The notes under the pieces were generated by a model. The model saw only the letters and a program-made list of their open reading frames with translations. It ran no database searches and had not been told where the DNA came from. The position numbers were made by a program, and so were the translations under genes. 62,477 nt of DNA from Erysipelothrix sp. Its GTDB lineage: Bacteria > Bacillota_I > Bacilli_A > Erysipelotrichales > Erysipelotrichaceae. Shown one piece after another: positions 15,607 through 25,744 of this stretch (the stretch's first letter is position 1; every line of letters starts with the position of its first letter). The stretch is taken from assembly GCA_012727815.1 (NCBI GenBank), contig JAAYGI010000035.1:1-62477 (forward strand). The letters are read 5' to 3'.

Positions 15607-16820
15607 TTAATTGTTAGGGGTATGTCTGTAAGGTTTTGTATCCCTTGTGATTACTTCAAAATGGTAACCGTGTTCTTTTGCATATCGTATTATATCTTTT
15701 AGTGCTAATGCACTTTGAGCCTTAGTATCGTGCATTAAGACATGATTTGATTTTGTTTTAGAGAGATTTTGTGTAACATTTTGATATATTTTTTGAGAGC
15801 CAATATTTCCAATAGCATCTTGAGAATCTACATTCCAGTCAAAGTATGTATAACCTTTATTTAGAACATTATTTGCTAGAAAAGTCATTATGCCATTACT
15901 ATATTTACGACTAACTGTATTAGAACTTCCCCCTGGAATCTAATAATACTTGAGGAAGTTTGTGTAAGTCTTGTGACTCTATCACTTACCTTGTTAAGGT
16001 CACTATAATAGTTGTCTACAGAAGCATAAACATCACTGTAAAGATGAGAATAGGTGTGGAGTGCAATTGTGTGGCCTTCATTATATGCGCGTACAATCAG
16101 TGCATCAGGACCTTTTCCTGTAACAAAGAAAGTTGCTTTAACACCTTCTTCTTTAAGGGTATCTAATATATCAGAAGTAACTGTAGGATGTGGCCCATCA
16201 TCAAAACTCAAGTATATGACCCCAGGTGTGCTGTTTGTGTTTCCTTTATTAGTTGAATTTGAAAGTACAATTGGTGGGATGATAATAGGTTTATATACTT
16301 TGACGATTCGTTTTAACTCTGTTTGATTATTGGAGCTGTCTTTGGCAAGATAAGTCAGTTCATAAGTACCTTCAGTTTCAGTATCAAGGGTACCACTTAT
16401 GAGGACTTCAACAGTATCATCATAATTGTCTTCTACATTATACCCTTGTTCTTGGTATGAATCTCCAACTTTTAAACTTGTCTCTAAGTCACCTTTTAGT
16501 GATAGGGAAGGTGCTAAATCATCAATTACTTCAATATTTCTAGTAACGGATTTCATATGGTAGATCCACTTATATTCATATGTTATAGAGTAAGAACCAA
16601 TCTTATCGAGATTAAGATCCGTCTTTAAAAAAGGTGAGTCCTCAATTGTTTTATTCATGTATTTTACAAGGGCGCCTGCATCTTCGTAGTTGTCGCCATA
16701 TTTTAAAACAATATCAGATGACCCTAATAATGTGAGTTTAGAGTATGTATCCTTATGCCAAAGATACATGGATAAGGATAAAAGTAAGATTAAAGGTAAT
16801 ATCCATTATAATTTCTTCAT
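15607..16820 (-). pseudogene. polysaccharide deacetylase with Ig-like domain, broken by a stop and a frameshift
   Basis: Read across the breaks, this is a membrane-anchored or secreted CE4 deacetylase: an N-terminal hydrophobic segment, a DUF5011-like Ig-fold region (about residues 40-170), then the NodB domain with SFDDGPHP, HTYSH, RFPGG, DWNVDSQD and HVLMHDT. The natural start at 16820 has a good site (AAAGGGGAT) but codon 5 is TAA (16808-16806). Translation could restart only at 16769, losing the signal segment. Near 15935 one base is missing in the RFPGG motif (TTC-CAG-GGG instead of TTC-CCA-GGG), shifting frame. Catalytic motifs beyond the shift are intact, so decay is recent, or the assembly has two errors. 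Confidence 0.85.
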
Positions 16821-16935
16821 AATTAACATCCCCTTTATACCTTTATTATAAATGAAGATAAATATAAATCATTCTATGTGCGTATAAATCTATAGAGAAG
16901 TATCCTTAATAAATATATTCAAGTCAGTATATAAA

Positions 16936-16972
16936 AATAAGCCTAATACAATTGATATGTATCAGGCTTATT
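16936..16972. terminator. bidirectional terminator after the GH92 gene
   Basis: AATAAGCCT pairs with AGGCTTATT and the stem continues through a mismatch with ATAC/GTAT. A T run follows on the minus strand after the GH92 stop at 16982, and another on the plus strand. Confidence 0.75.
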
Positions 16973-16981
16973 TTTTAATGA

Positions 16982-19105
16982 TTATTTAGTTATAGAGTAA
17001 GGTTTTTCGTGTCCTGATTTATCCTCAGGAAGTAATGATAATTCAAATGTAATATTTGCACCTTTGATAAGTTCATCATGATTTAGATAGTTTCTTTTAA
17101 TTACTTGGTCATTAACACTGACACCTTTAACAAAGTTAAAGTGTTTGTGATTGTTTTTAGTATTAATTGAAATAACCGCATCATAACTTGTATTGATCTT
17201 AATGCTATCATACATAGAGATACCAAGAGTATATTGCTTTGTACCACTACAGAATGGATAGAAGCCCATACTTGAGAAAATATACCATGATGCCATACTT
17301 CCATTGTCTTCATCTCCTGGATACCCTTCATATCCTAAAGTGAAAAGCTCACTCATGATATTTTTAAGTAGAAGTTCTCCATTTTCTGGATTGTTTGTAA
17401 AATTAAACATATATGGGATATGGAAGCTTGGTTGATTTGATATACCGATTTGACCAAAATCAATTGAAGCAACTTCACTCATTTCATGAATTTCGAATCC
17501 ATAAGTATTAACATCGAAATTTGGTAAAGTGTTTGCAGATTCTACAAGTTTATCGTGTAAACCATTTTTATCTTTGAAGAGTTTTTTGAAACCTTCAACA
17601 TCATGGAATATCGCAAATCCATTTTGCCAAACAGACCCTTCAGTATAATCACCGCCCCATTTCAATGGAGAGAAATCTTTCGACCAATTACCATCTCTGT
17701 CTTTACCAACCATAAACTCTACATCTTTATTAAATAAGTTCTTATAGTTTTTAGCATAGTCCATAAATGTATTATAGTCCTTATCTTTACCTAAGGATTT
17801 AGCAACTTTTGCAATACAGAAATCTGAATAAGTATTATCCAAACTCTGGTTGACGTTTTCACTGAAATCATTCGGAACATATCCTAATTCTCTATATAAA
17901 GAAGCAGCACGCCTTCCGAATTTAGGATCTTCTGCATCCTTGTTTGCTGTATCTAACATTGCATCAAAATATGATTCCATAAGGTGTGGTGCGATGTTTT
18001 TTGTAGCTGCATCAGCAATAACAGCATCAATCAGTGTTCCAGGCATTAAACCTCTTTCATCAGGTGATAACCATTTAGGTAGATATCCACTGTTATGATA
18101 TGAGTTTAAAAATCCTTCTAATATTTCAGCATATTCTTCTTTTGCAATGAGTGAGTAAAGTGGATAAACAGTTTTTGAAGTATCCCAGAATCCATTGTTT
18201 GTATACATGACTCCGTGTTTTACAGATTTTGAATATGTATCATAATGTATCTTTTCAAGGTCTTCATTAACTTCATAGAATTTCATTGGGAATAAAAATG
18301 CACGATACATATTTTGATAGAATAATTTTACTTTATCAAAGTCTTTATCCTTGACTTCAATTCGGTTCATGTAAGAGGACCATGCTTTTTTAATAGAATG
18401 TGTGTAGTCTTCCATGTCATCTTCATGCTCTCGCTTGAGATTTAGTTCTGCTTGTTCATAAGATATAAAAGATGTTGCCAATATAAGGATTGAGTGTGAA
18501 CTATTTCCTTTAATAAAGATTGTGTTATCTTTTTGAGTGATTTCAATCTTGTGATTGAATGTCATCGTAACATACATTGTAAAGTCTTTATCGTGTGAAT
18601 CAGAAAAGTTAGCAACACTGAAGTTTAATGTATTATCAGTAGTATTATGGAAAGCAAGCTTATCAGCTTTTAGTACATAATTTACAGATTCACCATTTCT
18701 TGTAATATTCTCACTCATTGCAGAATAAGTTTTAGCAGAAAGAGTGGAATCTATTTGGTAGCGTTGTAGGTAATGTTTCATGACGTGTGGGTTGAAAGTT
18801 GAATCTTCAGGTCTGTATGAACTCTGGAAGAATACCTCTTCATCGTAACGATCAACATTTGTTACAGGCATCAGAGCAAAATGAGAGAAATCTCCCATCC
18901 AAGGGCTTGGTTGGTGTGTTAAACGGTAACCGCTAAAACTTTTGTGATTAGGATTAAAAAAGAAACTTCCTTGTGAGACGTCCGTTTGTACAACGAAATA
19001 ATTCATTCCGAAAGGTGATCCAGTGAAAGGAAGTGTATTTCCATTGGAATAAAGAAATCTATTGTCTGATCCATGTCTTGTATCGATAAAATCTAATATA
19101 TTCAT
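16982..19105 (-). CDS. GH92 alpha-1,2-mannosidase-like exo-mannosidase
   Basis: A 707-residue GH92 enzyme, near the usual family length but without a signal peptide (starts MNILDFIDTRHGSDNRF). Clear family marks are GSPFGMNYF near residue 30, GYRLTHQPSPWMGDF near residue 78, and the catalytic-base motif GDEDNG at 597-602 followed by SMASWYIFSSMGFYPFCSG. GH92 enzymes are Ca-dependent inverting alpha-mannosidases acting on high-mannose N-glycans or yeast mannan. The start overlaps the stop of the regulator gene by 4 bases, with AAGGAG upstream, so it is coupled to that gene. Exact linkage specificity cannot be assigned. Confidence 0.93.
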   Translation of the reverse strand: MNILDFIDTRHGSDNRFLYSNGNTLPFTGSPFGMNYFVVQTDVSQGSFFFNPNHKSFSGYRLTHQPSPWMGDFSHFALMPVTNVDRYDEEVFFQSSYRPEDSTFNPHVMKHYLQRYQIDSTLSAKTYSAMSENITRNGESVNYVLKADKLAFHNTTDNTLNFSVANFSDSHDKDFTMYVTMTFNHKIEITQKDNTIFIKGNSSHSILILATSFISYEQAELNLKREHEDDMEDYTHSIKKAWSSYMNRIEVKDKDFDKVKLFYQNMYRAFLFPMKFYEVNEDLEKIHYDTYSKSVKHGVMYTNNGFWDTSKTVYPLYSLIAKEEYAEILEGFLNSYHNSGYLPKWLSPDERGLMPGTLIDAVIADAATKNIAPHLMESYFDAMLDTANKDAEDPKFGRRAASLYRELGYVPNDFSENVNQSLDNTYSDFCIAKVAKSLGKDKDYNTFMDYAKNYKNLFNKDVEFMVGKDRDGNWSKDFSPLKWGGDYTEGSVWQNGFAIFHDVEGFKKLFKDKNGLHDKLVESANTLPNFDVNTYGFEIHEMSEVASIDFGQIGISNQPSFHIPYMFNFTNNPENGELLLKNIMSELFTLGYEGYPGDEDNGSMASWYIFSSMGFYPFCSGTKQYTLGISMYDSIKINTSYDAVISINTKNNHKHFNFVKGVSVNDQVIKRNYLNHDELIKGANITFELSLLPEDKSGHEKPYSITK

Positions 19106-20148
19106 TTTGTATCTCCTTGACTTGATTGTCTAATGATTAATTGAGTTTTTACTTTAACTTTTTTTATAGGGGTATTGGGTACGAGAATTGTTTCAATTAG
19201 AGTTTGTGCAGCAATTTCTCCAATTTTATGAAAATCTTGCTGAACTGTAGAAAGTGTTGGAACACTCATTTCGGATGCTTGAATATTATCGAAACCAATA
19301 ATTGGAATAATATCTAAATCCATAGATTTAAATTTATTTATTATGCGAATTGCTTGTATGTCGTTTTCGCATACAATGCCATCACATCCTACATCTATTA
19401 AACCTTTAATTAAGTCTTCTAATTGACTTTCAGAATCAATAATTAGGATATCATCATGGTATGAAAAAGGATGATTATATTCTTTCTTTGCTTCAACAAA
19501 TCCTAAAAATCTTTCCATGACTGAAGAGTGTGATTCTATTTTCGTACTGGTAACAAATTTTAAGTTTTTTGAACCATTTTCAATCAACTCTTTAGCTGCC
19601 AGATACATTCCATCCATATTATCTGATGTAATACTTGAATAGGGAATTCCTACAAAATCCTTATCTAATAGAACACAAGGAACTCCTTGATATAGAAGGT
19701 TTGAAGTGAATTCTAATGCTTCTTCATTTGTTTGCGGATAGTAGAGTACACCTTTGTATTTATCTTTAATACTATCAACAAATTCCTTTGTAAGATTCAA
19801 ACTATCTCTCATGTGTAGGTTTAAACCGTACTCATCAAAAACTGATAAGAATCCACTTGAATAGTTTCCAAAAGATGGAGTATCAGGATAGGGAATTAAA
19901 CAAAGTATATCGTAAGATGAAAGTTCATTTGGATGTTTTTGAGTAACGAAACTTCCTTTACCTTGAACTCGTTTGATTACTTTAAGTTTTTCAAGTTCAT
20001 TTAAAGCTCTTTTACTCGTAATTCTACTAACTTTATAATGTTTACACAGATCATTTTCACTGGGTAACATTGTACCAGATTTATAAAATCCAGTTTCAAT
20101 TTTATTGAGAATATCATCAATAATAACTTGGTATAATGGTATAGACAT
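19102..20148 (-). CDS. AraR-like regulator (GntR DNA-binding domain, LacI-type sensor domain)
   Basis: A 348-residue regulator. Residues 1-70 are a GntR-type winged helix (MSIPLYQVIIDDILNKIETG, LPSENDLCKHYKVSRITSKR); the rest is a periplasmic-binding-like sensor as in LacI and AraR (PIIGFDNIQASEMSVPTLST). CGGAGGT 5-12 bases upstream fixes the start at 20148. It leads the operon with GH92 and is divergent from the GH125-GH38-GH20 operon. AraR-type proteins repress until a sugar binds. The palindrome ACTTG-GTATA-CAAGT nearby and its relatives at 31804-31822 are its likely operators. Confidence 0.88.
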   Translation of the reverse strand: MSIPLYQVIIDDILNKIETGFYKSGTMLPSENDLCKHYKVSRITSKRALNELEKLKVIKRVQGKGSFVTQKHPNELSSYDILCLIPYPDTPSFGNYSSGFLSVFDEYGLNLHMRDSLNLTKEFVDSIKDKYKGVLYYPQTNEEALEFTSNLLYQGVPCVLLDKDFVGIPYSSITSDNMDGMYLAAKELIENGSKNLKFVTSTKIESHSSVMERFLGFVEAKKEYNHPFSYHDDILIIDSESQLEDLIKGLIDVGCDGIVCENDIQAIRIINKFKSMDLDIIPIIGFDNIQASEMSVPTLSTVQQDFHKIGEIAAQTLIETILVPNTPIKKVKVKTQLIIRQSSQGDTK

Positions 20149-20182
20149 ATCGTACCTCCGAGTAAATGATATCATAAATACA

Positions 20183-20211
20183 CTATAATACAATACTATT
20201 TACCTAGACAA
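20183..20211 (-). promoter_or_regulatory. promoter of the regulator-GH92 operon
   Basis: Minus strand: -35 TTGTCT (20211-20206), 17-base spacer, -10 TTATAG (20188-20183). Its -35 overlaps the -35 of the divergent GH125 promoter, so the two promoters compete for polymerase. Confidence 0.5.
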
Positions 20212-20233
20212 ATCTGTTTTCAATGGATATAAT
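20205..20233 (+). promoter_or_regulatory. promoter of the GH125-GH38-GH20 operon
   Basis: -35 TAGACA (20205-20210), 17-base spacer, -10 TATAAT (20228-20233). The predicted transcription start is near 20240, about 10 bases before the candidate operator, a position suited to repression. Confidence 0.7.
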
Positions 20234-20250
20234 TGATGTGTTGATATATA

Positions 20251-20265
20251 ACTTGGTATACAAGT
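20251..20265. promoter_or_regulatory. candidate operator ACTTGGTATACAAGT
   Basis: ACTTG and CAAGT are perfect inverted arms around GTATA. The same arm and core (ACTTGTATAC) recur at 31804-31813 in the other glycosidase promoter region. The form resembles AraR operators (ATTTGT-ACGT-ACAAAT type), matching the AraR-like regulator encoded alongside. Confidence 0.6.
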
Positions 20266-20284
20266 TTTAATATAGGAGGATAAT

Positions 20285-21586
20285 ATGTTTGATACTAATA
20301 TGAAAAAATTGAATGAAGTCTCAAAACCAGTTTTAGACTTTATTGAGGAAATAAAAGAAAAAACAAAAGATCATAATAAATGGGGAGATATATTTGAAAA
20401 TGTATTTACTAATACATTGGAAACAACGGTTAAACGTTATGAAGATGGAGACACTTATGTACTTACAGGTGATATCCCAGCAATGTGGCTTCGAGACTCA
20501 ACCGCTCAAGTAAGACCTTATTTAGTTTTAGCAAATAAAGACAAGGATATGGCCGACATGATAAAAGGGTTGGTTAATAAGCAATTTAAATTTATTCAAC
20601 ATGATCCTTATGCAAATGCATTTAATGAAACATTTAATGGGGCCGGACACCAAAAAGATAATACGGACTTAACAGATTTAATATGGGAAAGAAAATATGA
20701 AATTGATTCACTTGCTTACCCAATGCAACTTGCATATCTATATTATAAAAATACTAATGATTCATCAGTATTTAATGAAGAGTATGTAAAAGGTGTAAAA
20801 GAAATATTAAGAGTATGGACAATAGAACAAGACCATAAAAATTCCAGTTATAAATTTGAAAGAGATACATGGAGACTTGAAGACACACTGACACATGATG
20901 GATACGGAAGTCCAGTCGCTTATACAGGTATGACATGGTCAGCATTCAATCCATCAGATGATGCATGTAAGTATCATTACTTAGTTCCTTCAAATATGTT
21001 TGCAGTTGTTGTATTAAAATATTTAGAAGAAGTATCTAAAGATATCTTGAAGGATGATGAACTTTATCAGGAAGCTCGTAAACTAAGAGAAGAGATTGAT
21101 AAAGGAATACAAGAGTTTGGAATTGTAGAACACAAAGGTAAAAAAATCTATGCGTATGAGGTTGATGGATTAGGAAACTATTCATTAAAAGATGATCCAA
21201 ACGTTCCAAGTTTACTAGCAGCATCTTACTTAGGTTATTGTGATTTTGATGACGAAATCTACCAAAATACACGAGAATTTATCTTAAGTAAAGACAATCC
21301 TTATTACTATGAAGGTGAAGTTGCAAAGGGATGCGGAAGTTCCCATACACCTGTTGATTATATATGGCCAATTGCACTTTCAATTCAAGGATTGACAGAT
21401 CCATCTAAAGAAAACAAAAAAGAACTCTTAGATATTCTGGTAAGAACAGATGGCGATACATTAATGATGCATGAGAGTTTCAATGTGAACAATCATCATT
21501 TATATACAAGAGAATGGTTCTCATGGGCAAATATGATGTTCTGTGAACTACTCTTAGACTACTTAGATATAAAGGTTAAAATTTAA
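20285..21586 (+). CDS. GH125 exo-alpha-1,6-mannosidase
   Basis: A 433-residue GH125 enzyme, full length, no signal peptide. The hallmark TGDIPAMWLRDSTAQVRPYL spans residues 61-80, with later WERKYEIDSLAYPM, CGSSHTPVDYIWPI and ESFNVNNHHLYTREWFSWAN. Characterised members remove non-reducing alpha-1,6-mannose, including the one left after GH92 and GH38 action on N-glycan cores. TAGGAGG precedes the start. It heads an operon with GH38 12 bases downstream. Cytoplasmic action is inferred from the lack of an export signal. Confidence 0.95.
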   Translation: MFDTNMKKLNEVSKPVLDFIEEIKEKTKDHNKWGDIFENVFTNTLETTVKRYEDGDTYVLTGDIPAMWLRDSTAQVRPYLVLANKDKDMADMIKGLVNKQFKFIQHDPYANAFNETFNGAGHQKDNTDLTDLIWERKYEIDSLAYPMQLAYLYYKNTNDSSVFNEEYVKGVKEILRVWTIEQDHKNSSYKFERDTWRLEDTLTHDGYGSPVAYTGMTWSAFNPSDDACKYHYLVPSNMFAVVVLKYLEEVSKDILKDDELYQEARKLREEIDKGIQEFGIVEHKGKKIYAYEVDGLGNYSLKDDPNVPSLLAASYLGYCDFDDEIYQNTREFILSKDNPYYYEGEVAKGCGSSHTPVDYIWPIALSIQGLTDPSKENKKELLDILVRTDGDTLMMHESFNVNNHHLYTREWFSWANMMFCELLLDYLDIKVKI

Positions 21587-21597
21587 AGGAGATAAAA

Positions 21598-24258
21598 ATG
21601 AAGAAAACAGTACATATAATTTCACATACACACTGGGATAGAGAATGGTATCTTGCATTTGAACAACACAGAATGCGTCTAGTAGAACTATTTGATGATC
21701 TATTTGAACTATTTGAAAATGATAAAGACTATGATAGTTTCCATCTTGATGGACAAACTATCTTATTGGATGACTATCTAGAAGTTAGACCTCAAAACAG
21801 AGATCTGGTTCAAAAATATATAACAGAAGGTAAGATTAAAATTGGACCTTTCTACATATTGCAAGATGACTATTTAATCAGTGCAGAAGCAAATACAAGA
21901 AATACATTAATTGGTCTTGAAGAGAGTTATAAATGGGGACAACCTGTAAAATTAGGTTACTTCCCAGATACTTTTGGAAACATGGGTCAAGCTCCACAAA
22001 TGATGAAACAATCAGGAATTGATACAGTTGCATTTGGTCGTGGTGTTAAAACAACTGGTTTTAATAACGTAGTTGTTGATGAAGACTATGCAACACAATT
22101 TAGTGAGATGTGGTGGGAAGGATCAGATGATACAGAAATCATGTCGATACTGTTTGCAAACTGGTACAGTAATGGTAATGAAATACCAAGTACAAAAGAC
22201 GAAGCAATTAAGTTTTGGGATATCAAACTTGCAGATGTTGAAAAGTTCGCATCTACAAATCAATTACTGATGATGAATGGTGTTGACCACCAACCAGTTC
22301 AAAAAGATATTACTCAAGCTATAAAATTAGCAAATGAACTTTATCCAGACTATCATTTTATTCACTCAAACTTTGAAAAATATATGAAGGACTTAAATGA
22401 CAATATAGATAAAGATCGCATTGGTAAAGTTAAAGGAGAACTGACAAGTCAGGAAACAGATGGTTGGTATACTTTAACAAATACAGCATCAAGTAGAGTA
22501 TATTTAAAACAAGCAAACACAATGGTACAAAACCAATTAGAATTGATCACAGAACCATTAGCTTTAATGGCACAAGATGTTACTAAGAAATATCCACATG
22601 ATATGATTACATTTGCATGGAAAACACTACTACAAAATCACCCACATGATAGTATTTGTGGTTGTTCAGTAGACGTTGTTCACCGCGAAATGGAAACACG
22701 TTTTGAGAAGTCAAATGAAGTTGCTAAGTTTGTTGAAAGTGAAGCACTAAGACATTTAACATCAAATATGGATTTATCAAAATTTAGTGATGATGCAAAA
22801 ACATTTACTGTATTTAATACATTATCATTTGATAAAGAAGCAGTATATGAAACAGAAATTGAATGGGAACGAGTAATACTTGGTAGTGATCAACCTCATA
22901 TGATTTATGATAAACTTGATAAAAAGGCTGTCCCAGACCTTCAATTACTGGATGATGAAGGAAATAACATTCCATTTGAAATCGTTAATAGTGAAGTTCG
23001 CTTTGACTATGATTTACCAAAAGATGGATTTAGAGTTCCATACATGGCACGTATTATTAAGGTTAGATTTACTCCTAATATAAAAGGTTTTGCATGGAAG
23101 ACATACGGACTTGGAGTTGGTTCAGGTGCATATGTTTCTGAAGATAATAAAGATATTGCATTAGAAAATCATGCAATTAAGATCATTTTCTCTGAAAAAG
23201 GAAAAGTTGATGTCTTAAATAAGGAAACAGGAAAAACACACGAAAACTTCTTCTACTATGAAAATACTGGAGATATTGGTAATGAGTATATTTACCGTCA
23301 ATCAGCAGATAATAAAGCAATTTTATCAACAGACTTTGATGCTTCTTATGAAGTATTAGAATCTACAGAACTAAGAAAAATTGTTCGTATGACTCAAACT
23401 TGGATGATACCAAAGTCTGCAGACGATTTACTTGATGTAGAAAGAATTTCTGTAAAAGAACTTACGCTACGTCAATCTCATAGAAATGACACATTAATTC
23501 CATATAAAGTAGAAACAGACTTTATACTGGAAAAACATGCATCAATGGTTCGTATTAATACACACGTAAATAACACAGCAAAAGATCACCGAATACGTGC
23601 AATATTTGATTCAGGTATGGTTTCAGATAATCACCTATCAGAAAGTATCTTTGAAGTTATTGAAAGACCTAATACAGTAAGTCCAAGATGGATGAATCCA
23701 ACTAACCCACAACGTCAACAAGCATTCATGAGTATGAATAATGATGAGTATGGGTTAACTTTAATGAACTTTGGTTTACATGAGTATGAGGTTGTAGACA
23801 AGCAATATATCGCAGTTACAATTCTAAGAGCTGTTGGAGAAATGGGTGACTGGGGATACTTCCCAACACCAGAAGCACAGTGTCTAGATTCCTACACATT
23901 AAATCTAGGATTTATGTTTACAAATGATAGTACTAGAAATGATAGTTATAGAAGTGCTTATGCAATGCAAGTTCCTTTTGTTTCTATGCAAAATATGGAA
24001 AAAGGAAACCAACTTAAATCAAGCGATCAATTCTTAGATTTCAAAGCAGATGGCGCAATGGTTACAAGTCTTAAAGGTACTAAAGATTCAGATGCAAAAG
24101 TCTTAAGATTCTACAATCTATCTAATACTGAAGAAGCAAGTTATAGTCTTAATGCAGAAAAAGTATATGAATCAAATCTTTTAGAACAGAAACTTGAAGG
24201 AAATGATAGTGATACATTGAAACATGCTGAGATTAAAACATTATTGATTGAAAAATAA
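21598..24258 (+). CDS. GH38 alpha-mannosidase
   Basis: An 886-residue GH38 enzyme of the bacterial cytoplasmic type. Zinc and active-site motifs are present: HTHWDREW (His10, His12, Asp14), and GYFPDTFGNMGQAPQM with the predicted nucleophile Asp124. NHPHDSICGCSVDVVH near residue 350 is also family-typical, and the C-terminal two-thirds forms the usual beta-rich domains. No signal peptide. Such enzymes trim alpha-1,3 and other linkages of N-glycan mannose. AAAGGAGAT precedes the start, and spacing within the operon is 11 bases. Confidence 0.95.
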   Translation: MKKTVHIISHTHWDREWYLAFEQHRMRLVELFDDLFELFENDKDYDSFHLDGQTILLDDYLEVRPQNRDLVQKYITEGKIKIGPFYILQDDYLISAEANTRNTLIGLEESYKWGQPVKLGYFPDTFGNMGQAPQMMKQSGIDTVAFGRGVKTTGFNNVVVDEDYATQFSEMWWEGSDDTEIMSILFANWYSNGNEIPSTKDEAIKFWDIKLADVEKFASTNQLLMMNGVDHQPVQKDITQAIKLANELYPDYHFIHSNFEKYMKDLNDNIDKDRIGKVKGELTSQETDGWYTLTNTASSRVYLKQANTMVQNQLELITEPLALMAQDVTKKYPHDMITFAWKTLLQNHPHDSICGCSVDVVHREMETRFEKSNEVAKFVESEALRHLTSNMDLSKFSDDAKTFTVFNTLSFDKEAVYETEIEWERVILGSDQPHMIYDKLDKKAVPDLQLLDDEGNNIPFEIVNSEVRFDYDLPKDGFRVPYMARIIKVRFTPNIKGFAWKTYGLGVGSGAYVSEDNKDIALENHAIKIIFSEKGKVDVLNKETGKTHENFFYYENTGDIGNEYIYRQSADNKAILSTDFDASYEVLESTELRKIVRMTQTWMIPKSADDLLDVERISVKELTLRQSHRNDTLIPYKVETDFILEKHASMVRINTHVNNTAKDHRIRAIFDSGMVSDNHLSESIFEVIERPNTVSPRWMNPTNPQRQQAFMSMNNDEYGLTLMNFGLHEYEVVDKQYIAVTILRAVGEMGDWGYFPTPEAQCLDSYTLNLGFMFTNDSTRNDSYRSAYAMQVPFVSMQNMEKGNQLKSSDQFLDFKADGAMVTSLKGTKDSDAKVLRFYNLSNTEEASYSLNAEKVYESNLLEQKLEGNDSDTLKHAEIKTLLIEK

Positions 24259-24290
24259 ACTTACTTGTAAGTAATCAGAAAGAGGAAGAA

Positions 24291-25685
24291 ATGCTAAAGA
24301 CAAATCCCTACCAACAAGTATTACCACCACTTAAAAGCATCGAAATTAAAGGTGATCAATTTGTAAATATTTCAAACATTCGTGTCAAGAATTTATCAGA
24401 TTTAGAAAACCCTTTCCAAAAGGTTTCTAAACTATTTAATCTAAAACATGAAAATGTCTTGTCTCATGAAAATGTCTCAATTTTATATGATGAAGGTTTA
24501 GAAGACGAAGCTTACCGTATTGAAGTCGGTGCTGAAATAAAACTGTATGCAAAAACGGATGCTGGTATCTTCTATGCTGCAATTACCCTTACAAACCTCA
24601 TCATGATGGAAGTAGCGCTGCCTTATGCAACACTGGAAGATGCTCCAAGTGTTGTAGAGCGTGCTTTACATCTGGATTGTGGACGCAAGTATTTTTCTAA
24701 AGAATGGATTATGAAATTTATTGATGATTTAGCCAAACGTAAAATGAATACATTACAAATGCATTTCAGTGAGAACTTAGGCTTTAGAATCGAATCCAAA
24801 ATCTTTCCAGAAATAGTCAGTGATAAACATCTTAAACAAGATGAAGTTCTAGAGATCATAAAATATGCTCAAGACCTCTTTATTCAGATAATCCCAAGTC
24901 TTGATGCACCAGGTCACTTAAGACATATTCTAGAAGTATATCCACAATATGCACTTGAAGGTACTAAAAAAGAAGCGATTGATATTAGTAATCCTAAAGC
25001 AAGAACTTTTATGAAAGAATTATATGATGAATTCTCAGACTTATTTAAATCATCTAAATATTTTAATATTGGGAGTGATGAGTTTGTAGATTTTGAAACA
25101 ATAGATTCTTTTACACCCTTGGTTGATTATGCCAGGGATATATTGAAGATAGATGATGCTAGTGCTATTGATACTTATATTGATTTTATTAATGATATGG
25201 CATCTCATCTAGAGGACAAAGGATTTATTGTTAGGGTATGGAATGATGGAATCCATCGTTTAAACCAAAGTGAAAAAATCCCTCTTAAGACTTCTATCGA
25301 GATATGCTACTGGACAAAGTACCATAAATATATGGCGCCCTTAGAAGTATTTGAAGATAAAGGTTATAGAATTATTAACTATCATGCTGAAAACTTCTAC
25401 TATGTATTTCATGTTGATGTTGGTATTAAATTATATAAAACAGAAGATTGGTTTGAGTCATGGAATCCTCATAAATTTACTTTCGGACAAGAAACCAAAA
25501 ATGAATCCAAAGTCCTTGGATCAAGTTATGCCATATGGTGTGATGCACCAGATATAGGAACTGTGAGAAGAGTATATAATGATACTTTTGAACCTATATG
25601 GGCTATGGCTGTTAAGTCTTGGAATAAGGACACAAGATTAAGTTATGATGCGTTTACTAACTTAATTCTAAATTACTACCTATAA
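24291..25685 (+). CDS. GH20 beta-N-acetylhexosaminidase
   Basis: A 464-residue GH20 enzyme. A small N-terminal alpha/beta domain (about residues 1-120) precedes the TIM barrel, which begins LHLDCGRKYFSKEWI, has MHFSENLGFRIES and SLDAPGHLRHIL, and the catalytic pair Asp263-Glu264 in NIGSDEF (usual family form GGDE). Substrate-assisted removal of terminal GlcNAc or GalNAc is the family reaction. No signal peptide. Last gene of the mannosidase operon, followed by a terminator. A second GH20 gene lies at 32038. Confidence 0.92.
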   Translation: MLKTNPYQQVLPPLKSIEIKGDQFVNISNIRVKNLSDLENPFQKVSKLFNLKHENVLSHENVSILYDEGLEDEAYRIEVGAEIKLYAKTDAGIFYAAITLTNLIMMEVALPYATLEDAPSVVERALHLDCGRKYFSKEWIMKFIDDLAKRKMNTLQMHFSENLGFRIESKIFPEIVSDKHLKQDEVLEIIKYAQDLFIQIIPSLDAPGHLRHILEVYPQYALEGTKKEAIDISNPKARTFMKELYDEFSDLFKSSKYFNIGSDEFVDFETIDSFTPLVDYARDILKIDDASAIDTYIDFINDMASHLEDKGFIVRVWNDGIHRLNQSEKIPLKTSIEICYWTKYHKYMAPLEVFEDKGYRIINYHAENFYYVFHVDVGIKLYKTEDWFESWNPHKFTFGQETKNESKVLGSSYAIWCDAPDIGTVRRVYNDTFEPIWAMAVKSWNKDTRLSYDAFTNLILNYYL

Positions 25686-25701
25686 AATCCTATAACAAAA
25701 T

Positions 25702-25736
25702 AAAAAGTTTGGTCTTGTGAGGCCAAACTTTTTTTT
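25702..25736. terminator. bidirectional terminator between convergent operons
   Basis: AAAAAGTTTGG pairs with CCAAACTTTTT, extended by TC/GG pairing toward the loop, with a long T run. It separates the GH20 gene (plus) from the GH2 gene (minus, stop at 25745). Confidence 0.85.
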
Positions 25737-25744
25737 ATTTATCA

